The notes beneath the pieces are model-generated. The model was not told where the DNA came from. It saw only the letters and a program-made list of their open reading frames with translations, and made no database searches. A program made the position numbers and the translations under genes. Below are positions 10,103 through 18,673 of a stretch of 64,000 nt of DNA, piece after piece. The DNA comes from Comamonadaceae bacterium (GTDB lineage: Bacteria > Pseudomonadota > Gammaproteobacteria > Burkholderiales > Burkholderiaceae_C), in NCBI GenBank assembly GCA_027488985.1, contig JAIYAR010000014.1, positions 1 to 64,000 of the forward strand, in the 5' to 3' direction. Within the stretch, counting starts at the first letter, position 1. Each line of letters starts with the position of its first letter.

Positions 10103-12031
10103 TTGAACGGCTCTAGCAAAAACAAGCGCTATCTGCTTTGGCTCGCCGTGGGTACGGGCGTGCTGGCAGTGGCCATGGCCATTTTGCTGGGGCTGCAGAT
10201 CACGCAGAAGCGGGCTATCGAGCGGGCCAACGACCTGCGTGCGGACTCGGTCACGGCGCTGGTCTTTCAGTTTGAGCGGGAGTTTTTGCGCTTCCGCCAG
10301 ACGCTGGAGGCCAACGTCATTCGCCCCGGAGAGCCCGATGCCGACAGCTTGACCCTGCGCTACGACCTGTTTTTGAGCCGTCTGAGCCTTCTGCGGGACA
10401 ACCCGACCACTGATTTGATCACCCACCGTGCCGAGTACCAGACGGCCATGCCGCACCTGGACGACCTGATCACCAAGGCCGACAAGGTGATGGCAGCAGA
10501 CCCGCTGAACAAAAAAGACTTGGCTGCCTTGCTGACAGCGTTCAACAACATAGGCGTGGATGTGCAGGCGTTGAGCCTTGCCGCCAACTCCGAAGTGGCT
10601 GCCTTGCTGGAAAGCCAGGACAAGACCATGCTGGAGCAAAACAACCAGATCATCCGCCTCACCCTGGCGCAGCTGGTATTTCTGTTGATGGCAGCGGGCG
10701 CTCTGGCGCTGCGCCAACGCCGCCAGGAGCAAGAGCGCCAGGCCCTGGAAGACCTGACCCACGAGCTGCGCGAAGCGCACTTCCGTGCAGAAGCCGCCAA
10801 CCGGGGCAAGAGCCAGTTCCTGGCCAACATGAGCCACGAGCTGCGCACACCGTTCAACGGCATGCTGGGCATGATGAGCCTGCTGGAAAGCACGCCCCTT
10901 ACCACCGCGCAAACCGACTACATCAAAACGGCCAAGGGCTCAGCCCACCACTTGCTGACACTGCTGAATGACATATTGGATGTATCGGCTCTCGAGTCCG
11001 GCAAGATGACGCTGAACCCCGAGCCGGTGCAGTTGTCCGCCCTGCTCAACGAAGTGAACGCGCTGATGCACCCGCTGGCATCAGAGAAGCAACTGAAGTT
11101 CTCCATCGTGGTGCAGACCGAGCTGCCTGCCTGGGTGCTGGCCGACGCCACCCGCCTGAAGCAGATTCTGTTCAACCTAGTGAACAACGCACTCAAGTTC
11201 ACCGACCACGGCGGTGTGACGCTGACCATCGTTTCCCGCCCCCGTACCGATGGCAACACGGGCCTGGCTTTTCTGGTGGAAGACACCGGCATCGGCATGG
11301 ATGACCATGTATTGTCCCGCCTGTTCCAGCGCTTTTACCAGGTAGACGGCGGGCTGGCCCGCAAGTTTGGTGGCACGGGCCTCGGGCTGGAGATTTCGCA
11401 GACCCTGGCCCGCATGATGGGTGGCGCTATTGAGGTGGAAAGCACGCTGGGCAAGGGCTCGGTGTTTACGTTGCACCTGCCCTTTACCACCTGCCCCGCC
11501 CCGCCTGCTTCGGGAGCGCCGGTGAGCATTCAATCGTTCAGCAAACCTGCAACAGCGGCTTCGCCTGCAAATGCCCCTGCAAGTGAGGCAAGCGCGCCAC
11601 CCACCGATGCGCAGCCCCCCTTGAACGCGCTGCGCGTGCTGGTGGTCGAAGACCACCCGGTGAACCGCAAGTTCGTTGGAATTTTGCTGGACAAGATGGG
11701 TTGTAAAGCCACCTTCTGCGAAAACGGCCAGCTGGCGGTAGAGGTTGCCGAGCGCGAAATGTTTGACCTGGTGCTGATGGACGTGCACATGCCCATCATG
11801 GATGGCCTGACCGCCACCCGCACCATTCGCGCGATGGCGGGCCCGATTGCACAGGTGCCCATCATTGTGCTGACGGCGGATGTGATGAACGACGCAAAAG
11901 ATCAAGCCTTGGCCGCAGGCGTGAACGACTTTGTGACCAAGCCGGTACAAATCGGCCAGCTGCAAGCGGCCATGCAAAAGTGCGTGGCTGCTGCGGCTGC
12001 AGAGCCGTCAGGTGCGGCGGCGCAGGCCTAG
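10103..12031 (+). CDS. membrane hybrid histidine kinase with C-terminal receiver
   Basis: A 642-aa sensor kinase. A first transmembrane helix (about residues 11-31) is followed by a periplasmic helical region, a second helix (about 187-202), a cytoplasmic coiled segment, HisKA and HATPase domains, and a receiver. The phosphoacceptor is His245 in ANMSHELRTPFNG. The receiver aspartate is Asp560 in LVLMDVHMPIMDG. ATP-lid motifs NLVNNALKF, EDTGIGMDD and GGTGLGLEIS are intact. Translation probably starts at TTG 10103, preceded by AAGGG; with this start its His falls at the same residue number as in its paralogue at 36809-39214. The last 24 bp overlap the end of the convergent epimerase gene. The output partner is not encoded next to it. 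Confidence 0.92.
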   Translation: MNGSSKNKRYLLWLAVGTGVLAVAMAILLGLQITQKRAIERANDLRADSVTALVFQFEREFLRFRQTLEANVIRPGEPDADSLTLRYDLFLSRLSLLRDNPTTDLITHRAEYQTAMPHLDDLITKADKVMAADPLNKKDLAALLTAFNNIGVDVQALSLAANSEVAALLESQDKTMLEQNNQIIRLTLAQLVFLLMAAGALALRQRRQEQERQALEDLTHELREAHFRAEAANRGKSQFLANMSHELRTPFNGMLGMMSLLESTPLTTAQTDYIKTAKGSAHHLLTLLNDILDVSALESGKMTLNPEPVQLSALLNEVNALMHPLASEKQLKFSIVVQTELPAWVLADATRLKQILFNLVNNALKFTDHGGVTLTIVSRPRTDGNTGLAFLVEDTGIGMDDHVLSRLFQRFYQVDGGLARKFGGTGLGLEISQTLARMMGGAIEVESTLGKGSVFTLHLPFTTCPAPPASGAPVSIQSFSKPATAASPANAPASEASAPPTDAQPPLNALRVLVVEDHPVNRKFVGILLDKMGCKATFCENGQLAVEVAEREMFDLVLMDVHMPIMDGLTATRTIRAMAGPIAQVPIIVLTADVMNDAKDQALAAGVNDFVTKPVQIGQLQAAMQKCVAAAAAEPSGAAAQA

Positions 12032-12973
12032 CAAGCCGTGGCCGGGCAGGCCGCGCTGCAGGTAGTCCATGGCAATGGGTTCCAGCGCTGCGGCTTGAAT
12101 GCCTAGGTCTGACAAGCCGGCCTCGGCGCCAGTGGCCACGTTGTCCACTTTCATGGAATCGAGGTTGTCACCGCTCATGAGGGGCTCGCCGGGGGCGAGC
12201 TGCATCAAGGCAGCTTGCAATCTCCCCGCCCAATCGGGCAGCGGAATCACCGGGCGACCGCGCCCTTCGGCAATCCCGGCCCACACGCCCGCACCGTGCA
12301 CCAACGCACCCAGGGTGTAGACCTGCGGGCCGCAAGCCTCCCACACGCCGGTGGACCCTGCTGCTGTGCGTGCCTGCACCAAGCGGACTACAGCGGTGGC
12401 CACGTCCTCCACCCAGACCGGCTGAAAGCGCGCATGGGCGCCTGCCAGAGGCATGAAGGGGAAGACCTGCTGCAGCTTGGCAAACATGTTCAAAAACTTG
12501 TCTTCCGCCCCGAAGATGACGCTGGGGCGCAGCACCGACACAGCGAGGGCCGCATGGCTCAGGGCCAGCTCCCCGCGGGATTTGCTGCGCAGGTAGCGCG
12601 AGGGTGCGGCGTCCGGCTGCTGGGGGTTGGCGCCCAGTGCGCTGACATGCACCACGTGCGGCACACCGGCAGCCACCGCGGCACGGGCCAGGTTGGCGGG
12701 CAAATCTACATGCACTTTCTGGAAGGCGGCCTCGGTGCCATGCAGGATGGCGACCAGGTTCACGGCCGCATCGTGCCCGGCCAGCGCTTGCTGCAAGGCC
12801 ACGGGGTCATGGACATTGAGCTCCGTCACCGTAACAGTGGGCAAAGTTTGCAGCTCACGCGCGTTGATGGCGCGCCGTGTAGCCACCGTGACGGTGTAGC
12901 CCTGCTTGACCAGTTTCTGGACCACGTGGCGCCCGACGAAGCCGGTACCACCGAGAACAAATATGTTTTTCAT
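12008..12973 (-). CDS. NAD(P)-binding epimerase/dehydratase-like protein (NDUFA9-like)
   Basis: A 321-aa atypical short-chain dehydrogenase. The N-terminal dinucleotide loop is IFVLGGTGFVGRHVVQKL, and the protein continues with AAVNLVAIL, VHVSALGANP, SRYLRSKSRGE and VLRPSVIFG. This pattern is typical of the NDUFA9-like proteins near complex I in proteobacteria, whose substrate is often unknown. The MKNIFV start is chosen because the upstream extension is not conserved. Its 3' end overlaps the 3' end of the hybrid kinase gene by 24 bp, tail to tail. Confidence 0.85.
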   Translation of the reverse strand: MKNIFVLGGTGFVGRHVVQKLVKQGYTVTVATRRAINARELQTLPTVTVTELNVHDPVALQQALAGHDAAVNLVAILHGTEAAFQKVHVDLPANLARAAVAAGVPHVVHVSALGANPQQPDAAPSRYLRSKSRGELALSHAALAVSVLRPSVIFGAEDKFLNMFAKLQQVFPFMPLAGAHARFQPVWVEDVATAVVRLVQARTAAGSTGVWEACGPQVYTLGALVHGAGVWAGIAEGRGRPVIPLPDWAGRLQAALMQLAPGEPLMSGDNLDSMKVDNVATGAEAGLSDLGIQAAALEPIAMDYLQRGLPGHGLLGLRRRT

Positions 12974-13018
12974 GCAGACAGGGTAGCCCCTTCGGGCTTC
13001 TGACTGCAACCCAGGGGT

Positions 13019-14089
13019 TTAGATAACCACCGGCTCAGGCTCCAGCAGGATGCCGAAGCGCTCGTACACGCTGGTTTGTATGGCTTTGGCCAGCGTCATG
13101 ACTTCGCCGCCGGTGGCACCGTTGCCGTCTACCCCGGCACCGCGGTTGACCAGCACCAGCGCTTGCTTTTCATAAACGCCGGCCTGGCCTACGCTTTTCC
13201 CCTTCCAGCCACAAGAGTCGATCAGCCAGCCGGCGGCCAGCTTGACCGAGCCGTTGTCCAGCCGGTAGTGCACGACCTTGGGCTCGCGGGCGATGATGTC
13301 TTCGCACTGCTCGACGGTGACCGTGGGGTTCTTGAAAAAACTCCCGGCATTGCCGATGACGGCCGGGTCCGGCAGCTTGGCGCGGCGCACTTCGCACACC
13401 CAGTCATATATCTGGCGGGGCGTGGGCTCGGTCACGCCGTGCTCGGCCATCTTGCGTTCGATGTCGGCATAGCCCAGCACCGGCTTCCACACCTTGGGCA
13501 AAGCAAAGCGCACCCGCAGAATCAAAGCACGATCTTTCAGGCCCAAGGGTTGGTGTACGTCCAACTCCCCGCTGCTGGCGTGCTTGAAGACCGAGTCTCG
13601 GTAGCCGAAGGCGCATTGCGCGGCGTTCAGGGTGAAGACTTGCCCGGTCTGCAGGTCAATGGCGTCCAGCGAATCAAAACGGTCTTGCAGCTCCACGCCA
13701 TAGGCACCCACGTTTTGTACCGGCGAGGCGCCTACGGTGCCGGGAATCAGGGCCATGTTTTCCACACCGGGCAGGTTCTGGTCCAGCGTCCAGGTCACGA
13801 AGTCGTGCCAGTTCTCGCCGGCGCCGGCTTCCACAATGACTGCTTTGGCCGTTTCACCCACCACCTTGAGGCCGCGAACCTCCACCTTGAGCACCAGCGG
13901 CTTCACATCGCCGGTCAGCACAATATTGCTGCCACCGCCCAACACAAACTTGGGTGCATTGGCCCATTCGGGGTCGGCCAAGAGGTCCCGGACGTCCTGT
14001 TCATGGGTAATTCGGGCCATGGCATGGGCCTTGGCGACGATATGGAACGTGTTAAAGGCCTGCAGGGGAATGTTTTTCTCGACTACCAT
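13019..14089 (-). CDS. murB: UDP-N-acetylenolpyruvoylglucosamine reductase
   Basis: FAD-dependent second step of UDP-MurNAc synthesis. At 356 aa it fits the longer MurB type of proteobacteria such as E. coli. FAD-binding segments VLGGGSNIVL and IPGTVGASPVQNVGAYGVE are present. The catalytic serine motif GNAGSFFKNP and the C-terminal AGWLIDSCGWKG are also clear. It starts with an ATG 37 bp from the divergent yajQ. Confidence 0.96.
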   Translation of the reverse strand: MVVEKNIPLQAFNTFHIVAKAHAMARITHEQDVRDLLADPEWANAPKFVLGGGSNIVLTGDVKPLVLKVEVRGLKVVGETAKAVIVEAGAGENWHDFVTWTLDQNLPGVENMALIPGTVGASPVQNVGAYGVELQDRFDSLDAIDLQTGQVFTLNAAQCAFGYRDSVFKHASSGELDVHQPLGLKDRALILRVRFALPKVWKPVLGYADIERKMAEHGVTEPTPRQIYDWVCEVRRAKLPDPAVIGNAGSFFKNPTVTVEQCEDIIAREPKVVHYRLDNGSVKLAAGWLIDSCGWKGKSVGQAGVYEKQALVLVNRGAGVDGNGATGGEVMTLAKAIQTSVYERFGILLEPEPVVI

Positions 14090-14126
14090 TCCCAGATTGT
14101 CTCATTGCATTTTTTAGAGCGAGCCC

Positions 14127-14612
14127 ATGCCCTCATTTGATACCGTATGCGAAGCCGACCTGGTCAAGGTCAAAAACGGCGTAGAAAACACTGCCAAAGA
14201 AATCGGCACCCGCTTTGACTTCAAGGGCACGTCCGCCAGCATTGAAATCAAGGACAAAGACATCACCCTCATCGGTGATGCCGACTTCCAGCTGGAACAA
14301 ATTGCCGACGTGCTGCGCAACAAACTGACCAAGCAAAACGTGGATGTGCGCTTTTTGGAGTTCGGCGATTTGCAAAAAATCGGCGGCGACAAGGTCAAAA
14401 AAGTCGTAAAGGTGCGCAACGGCATCGAATCTGAATTGGCGAAAAAGATCCAGCGTTTGCTCAAAGACAGCAAGATCAAAGTGCAAGCTGCGATCCAGGA
14501 AGACAAAGTCCGCATCACCGGCGCAAAGCGTGATGACTTGCAGGCTGCACAAGGTTTGATCCGCAAGGAAATTACCGACGTTCCTCTGGACTTCAACAAC
14601 TACCGCGATTAA
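14127..14612 (+). CDS. YajQ family nucleotide-binding protein
   Basis: A 161-aa protein of the YajQ (UPF0234) family. It begins [20 protein letters not shown] and contains the family segments [12 protein letters not shown] and [17 protein letters not shown], ending [11 protein letters not shown]. Some YajQ proteins bind cyclic di-GMP, for example in Xanthomonas. Its TAA stop overlaps the ATG of the next gene by one base, so the two are probably co-translated. Confidence 0.93.
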   Translation: MPSFDTVCEADLVKVKNGVENTAKEIGTRFDFKGTSASIEIKDKDITLIGDADFQLEQIADVLRNKLTKQNVDVRFLEFGDLQKIGGDKVKKVVKVRNGIESELAKKIQRLLKDSKIKVQAAIQEDKVRITGAKRDDLQAAQGLIRKEITDVPLDFNNYRD

Positions 14613-15256
14613 TGCGCACCGCCGCCCGCTTTCTGTTCGCCCTGCTGCTGGCCCCCGCTGTTTGGGGCCAGACAGTAGCCATTAACGGAACGCTGGGCGA
14701 CAAAGCACTGCTGATCGTGGACGGCGGCTTTCCCAAGAGTGTGGCCATAGGCGCCACGCACATGGGCGTGAAGGTGGTGTCCATGCAAGGCGACTCGGTG
14801 GTTGTCGAAATTGCCGGCAAACGCATGACCATGCGGGTCGGCGACGCCCCTGCCAGCGTGGGCAGCAATGCCGGACTGGCTGCCGGCGGAAGCCGTGTGG
14901 TGCTCACGGCAGGGCCCGGCGGGCATTTCACGAGCGAAGGGCAGATCAATGGGCGCATTGTGCGGTTCATGGTGGACACAGGCGCCACCGCCGTGGCTTT
15001 GAGCATCTCTGAGGCGGAGCGGATCGGCCTCAAGTACAAAAACGGAGACCGCGTACAGATGAACACGGCCAACGGCGTAGTGCCCGGCTGGCGCATGACG
15101 CTGGATAGCGTCCGGCTCGGCGATGTCTCTATAGGTGGCGTAGACGCAGTGATTACGCCCGCCTCCATGCCTTATGTGTTGCTGGGCAACAGTTTTCTGA
15201 ACCGCTTTCAGATGAATCGCACCAACGATCAAATGGTGCTGGAACGGCGTTTTTGA
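14612..15256 (+). CDS. secreted retropepsin-like aspartic protease family protein
   Basis: A 214-aa protein with a signal peptide ([20 protein letters not shown]). Its C-terminal half is a clan AA aspartic-protease domain: the catalytic-type motif FMVDTGATAVALS near residue 120 is followed by a second strand pair ending PYVLLGNSFLNRF. It matches the bacterial single-domain retropepsin-like family (TIGR02281 type), thought to work as dimers in the envelope. It overlaps yajQ by one base. Confidence 0.88.
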   Translation: MRTAARFLFALLLAPAVWGQTVAINGTLGDKALLIVDGGFPKSVAIGATHMGVKVVSMQGDSVVVEIAGKRMTMRVGDAPASVGSNAGLAAGGSRVVLTAGPGGHFTSEGQINGRIVRFMVDTGATAVALSISEAERIGLKYKNGDRVQMNTANGVVPGWRMTLDSVRLGDVSIGGVDAVITPASMPYVLLGNSFLNRFQMNRTNDQMVLERRF

Positions 15257-15264
15257 CATACAGC

Positions 15265-16224
15265 ATGAACGTGCAGGACGAGAACGCTTACGAAGATTTG
15301 CTGGGCCAGTGGTCAGACCTGGAGTCTGGCCTCGGCGTCATTCTGGGCAGCCCAGCTACCACGCAGCAGTTTGCGCATCGCGTGTTGCAGTACGACCGCT
15401 GGATGCAAGGCCTGCTGCAACGTGACCCTGATGTGGGCCTGTACCTCTTGTTCCAGCTGGCGAGCAATTCGCCGGTGGGCTACAGCGCATCCCACGCGCT
15501 GGTGTGTGCCGTGCTGTGCCATTTGGTAGCAGGCGAAATGCGGCTGCCCCTGAAGGAACGCAACAGCCTGGTCCATGCCGCCCTGACCATGAATGTGGCA
15601 ATGACGGCGCTGCAAGACCAATTGGCCACCCAAACGGAACGCCCCAATCAGGTCCAGCAGGACGCCATCCGTGCCCACCCCATCAAGGGCGCCATGATGC
15701 TGGCGAACCTGGGTGTGGCCGACGACAACTGGCTGGACATTGTCTCGAGCCACCACGACGAAGCTGTAGACCGCGATACCCCTGAAAACGCGAGTGGCTC
15801 CCTGCGCCTGACCCGCATTTTGAAAGTGGTGGACCGGTATGCGGCCATGATTTCCCCACGGGCTTCTCGTACAGGCCGCAGCGCCATTGAGTCTGCGCGT
15901 TCGGTAATGGCGCGAGCTACGGCAGGAGTGGATGAGATCGGACAGGCACTGGTGCGCGCAGTGGGTCTGTGCCCACCTGGTACTTACGTGCGACTGGACA
16001 ATGAAGAGTTGGCCGTGGTGGTGCGGCGCAGCGTGAAGGCCAACCAGCCTTTTGTGGTGATCATCGGCAAGGCAAATGGAGAGTTCCTTAACAATCCACG
16101 TCTGCATGCCACCGGCGACACACCGCCGCGCATCCGCTCGGCCCTGCCTTCGGTGGCGGTGCGCACACCGCTGAACCACTTCTTTCTTTTGCAACTGGGC
16201 AGTCAGGCCCTGAGCATGGCCTGA
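15265..16224 (+). CDS. degenerate HD-GYP-like phosphohydrolase
   Basis: A soluble 319-aa protein with the layout of HD-GYP cyclic di-GMP phosphodiesterases. It shows a helical region with SHALVCAVLCH, then IRAHPIKGAMML, then IVSSHHDEAVD and KVVDRYAAMISPR. The metal-binding HD pair (normally HDIGK) is replaced by TMNVAMTAL, and the GYP loop reads TPENASG, so catalysis is doubtful. A C-terminal beta-rich domain (about 225-315) resembles the extension seen in similar Comamonadaceae proteins. The ATG at 15265 is preferred over a TTG four codons upstream. It is the last gene of the yajQ-protease unit. Confidence 0.75.
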   Translation: MNVQDENAYEDLLGQWSDLESGLGVILGSPATTQQFAHRVLQYDRWMQGLLQRDPDVGLYLLFQLASNSPVGYSASHALVCAVLCHLVAGEMRLPLKERNSLVHAALTMNVAMTALQDQLATQTERPNQVQQDAIRAHPIKGAMMLANLGVADDNWLDIVSSHHDEAVDRDTPENASGSLRLTRILKVVDRYAAMISPRASRTGRSAIESARSVMARATAGVDEIGQALVRAVGLCPPGTYVRLDNEELAVVVRRSVKANQPFVVIIGKANGEFLNNPRLHATGDTPPRIRSALPSVAVRTPLNHFFLLQLGSQALSMA

Positions 16225-16247
16225 CCCTGCCTTGCGACGGCTGCGGC

Positions 16248-16889
16248 TTACTTGGCCGCTTCTTTTTTTTTGCCCAACTTGGACTCCGTGCCATTGACGA
16301 GGCGCGAGATGTTTTCCGAGTGGCGCCAAATCAGGAAGATGGACATCACTGCGGTCGACAACAGCAGGTTGCGGTCTGTCACCCACGCCACACCATCACC
16401 AAAGGCGTAGTACGCCGGCGCGAACAAGGCAGCTACCAAAGACGCCAGAGACGAATAGCGGAAGGCATAGGCCACGATCAGCCAGGTGAGGCCGGTTGCC
16501 AGCGCCAACCAGCCGCTGGTGGCCACCAAAACACCCATCGCAGTGGCAACACCCTTGCCACCCACAAACTTGAAAAACACCGGATAGAGGTGGCCAATGA
16601 AGGCGGCAAAGCCTGCCAGCGCCATGGTGCCCTCACCCAAACCATAGGGCTGCCCCCACCACTGAATGGCGGCCACCGGCAACCAGCCTTTGACGGCATC
16701 GAGCAGCAGTGTCACTACCGCTGCGGCTTTGGAGCCGGAGCGCAGCACATTGGTGGCACCGGGGTTTTTGCTGCCGTAGGTGCGCGGGTCGTTCAGGCCC
16801 ATGACACGGCTCACGATGACGGCAAACGACAAAGACCCGATCAGGTAGGCGGCTACGGTGGCCAGCAAGGGATACAACACAGAATTCAA
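16248..16889 (-). CDS. plsY: glycerol-3-phosphate acyltransferase
   Basis: A multi-pass inner-membrane enzyme that transfers acyl from acyl-phosphate to glycerol-3-phosphate in phospholipid synthesis. Family motifs are [47 protein letters not shown] and a closing [11 protein letters not shown]. The most likely start is TTG at 16889: it is preceded at a good distance by GGAGA and gives the usual N-terminus (M)[18 protein letters not shown], 213 aa. A longer frame exists upstream but overlaps ybaK. Confidence 0.93.
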   Translation of the reverse strand: MNSVLYPLLATVAAYLIGSLSFAVIVSRVMGLNDPRTYGSKNPGATNVLRSGSKAAAVVTLLLDAVKGWLPVAAIQWWGQPYGLGEGTMALAGFAAFIGHLYPVFFKFVGGKGVATAMGVLVATSGWLALATGLTWLIVAYAFRYSSLASLVAALFAPAYYAFGDGVAWVTDRNLLLSTAVMSIFLIWRHSENISRLVNGTESKLGKKKEAAK

Positions 16890-16903
16890 AACAGGTTCTC
16901 CAA

Positions 16904-17395
16904 TCACTCTTCCAGCGCGCACTGTACAGGCTTGGCGCCCAGTAACTCCACACAAACATGGGGATCAATACTTACAAGGTAGCCACGCCGGCCACCATTG
17001 ATGCAGATGCGGGGCAACTCCAGAATGGTGAATTCGATGAACACCGGCATGGTTTTGCGGGTACCGAAGGGGGAAGTGCCGCCGACCAGGTACCCGCTGT
17101 GTTTGTTGGCGACTTCCGGGGCACAGGGCTCGACCGATTTGGCGCCGATCTGCCGCGCCAGATTCTTGGTGGACACCTTGCGGTTGCCATGCATCAGCAC
17201 CACAAGGGGCTTGGCATCCTGGTCCTGCATGATCAGGGTTTTGACCACGGTGAACGGGTCGAAGCCCAGCACCGCCGCGCTGTGCTGCGCGCCGCCATGC
17301 TCCAAGTATTCGTAGGGGTGCTCGGTAAACGCCACCTTGCTCGCCTTGAGCAACTGGGTGGCGGGGGTTTCAGAGACGTGGTCTTTTTTGGCCAT
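16904..17395 (-). CDS. ybaK: YbaK/EbsC-type aminoacyl-tRNA deacylase
   Basis: A 163-aa editing protein that removes misacylated Cys from tRNA-Pro in the best-known member. Family signatures are [52 protein letters not shown] and [13 protein letters not shown]. It lies directly upstream of plsY on the same strand. Confidence 0.9.
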   Translation of the reverse strand: MAKKDHVSETPATQLLKASKVAFTEHPYEYLEHGGAQHSAAVLGFDPFTVVKTLIMQDQDAKPLVVLMHGNRKVSTKNLARQIGAKSVEPCAPEVANKHSGYLVGGTSPFGTRKTMPVFIEFTILELPRICINGGRRGYLVSIDPHVCVELLGAKPVQCALEE

Positions 17396-17432
17396 AGGGG
17401 CGTATTTTCATACGCCTTTGCCCCCCGCCGGA

Positions 17433-18500
17433 TTACACCGCCGGATCGCGGATTTCCCAGCGAACTTCGTCGATCTTTTTGAGCAGCTCTTCGGGCAGCG
17501 CGGTGCCCCAGGCGTCGATGTTTTCATCGAGCTGCTCCAAGGTGCGCACACCGATGATGGTGCTGGCCACTTGCCACTTGGTGTAGCAGAAAGCCAGTGC
17601 CATCTGGCTGGGCGTGAAGCCGTATTCGCGGGCCAGCGCGTTGTATTTGCGGGCGGCTTTGAGCGCATCGGGACGGCCCCAGCGCTGCTTGCGGGTGGAC
17701 TCGAACTTGCGCAGGCGCCAGTCCTGCGAGACGCTTTCGCCCAGCAGGCCTTCGTCGTCGTACTTGCCGGTCAACAAGCCAAAGGCCAAGGGCGAGTAAG
17801 GCAGCAGCGACACGCCGAGGCGGTGCATGGTTTCGTCCAGTCCGTTTTCTGCAGTGCGAGCCAGGAGGCCATAGTTGTTTTGCACTGTGGCAATACGGGG
17901 CAGGCCATGCTGCTCGGCAAGACGTACGAACTCATGCACCCCGTACGGAGTTTCGTTCGACAAGCCGATGGCGCGTACTTTGCCGGCCTTGACCAGCGTA
18001 TCCATGGCGCGCAACTGCTCTTCAATGGCGCTGGCACCCACGTTTTCATTAGCGGGGTTGTAGTACATGCCGCCGAACATGGGCACATGGCGCACCGGCC
18101 AGTGGATCTGGTAGAGGTCGATGACCTCGATATTCATGCGCTGCAGGCTGCCTTCACACGCGGCCACAATGTCTTCAGCCGTGAGGTTGCTGCTGCCGTT
18201 GCGCACCCAAGGCATGCCGCGCGAGGGGCCGGCCACCTTGGTGGCGATAACCAGCTGCTCACGCACACCGGGGTTGGCCTTGATCCAGTTGCCGATGATT
18301 TTTTCCGTGAGGTTAAAGGTCTCGGCGCGCGGGGGCACTGAGTACATCTCTGCCGTATCGATGAAGTTCACCCCGCGCTCCAGCGAGCGGCTGAGAATGG
18401 CGTGGGAGGTGGGTTCGTCCACCTGCTCACCGAAAGTCATGGTGCCGAGGCAAATGGGGGTAACGCGCAAATCGCTTTGACCAAGAGACACAAGATTCAT
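17433..18500 (-). CDS. aldo/keto reductase (Tas-like)
   Basis: A 355-aa NADPH-dependent oxidoreductase. It starts MNLVSLGQSDLRVTPICLG and has the catalytic-Tyr segment FIDTAEMYSVPP, the EQLVIATKVAGP strand, IDLYQIHWPVR, and a C-terminal ASTIIGVRTLEQLDENI cofactor region. Length and the inserted metal-like loop fit the Tas/YajO subgroup. Physiological substrate unknown. It is divergent from the MCP at 18674. Confidence 0.9.
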   Translation of the reverse strand: MNLVSLGQSDLRVTPICLGTMTFGEQVDEPTSHAILSRSLERGVNFIDTAEMYSVPPRAETFNLTEKIIGNWIKANPGVREQLVIATKVAGPSRGMPWVRNGSSNLTAEDIVAACEGSLQRMNIEVIDLYQIHWPVRHVPMFGGMYYNPANENVGASAIEEQLRAMDTLVKAGKVRAIGLSNETPYGVHEFVRLAEQHGLPRIATVQNNYGLLARTAENGLDETMHRLGVSLLPYSPLAFGLLTGKYDDEGLLGESVSQDWRLRKFESTRKQRWGRPDALKAARKYNALAREYGFTPSQMALAFCYTKWQVASTIIGVRTLEQLDENIDAWGTALPEELLKKIDEVRWEIRDPAV

Positions 18501-18673
18501 GAGAAACACCGAAGAAGAGTGGGTTGGAAAAATGTCAGCGCAAACAGTATCCCACGCATCGCCCTGCCTTGCAGGGATAACCCTTGCCTGCAATACATGT
18601 CAAAGCGCTAGCATTAGTTCGATATAAAAACTATAGGCTCTGCAACCCCAAACGTTGGCGAGGCAATACCACC

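Noticed and set aside
18600..18627. Possible flagellar-type (sigma-28) promoter before the membrane MCP at 18674
   Set aside because: CAAA and a CGATA element are present, but the spacing is about two bases shorter than the consensus, so the match is too weak.
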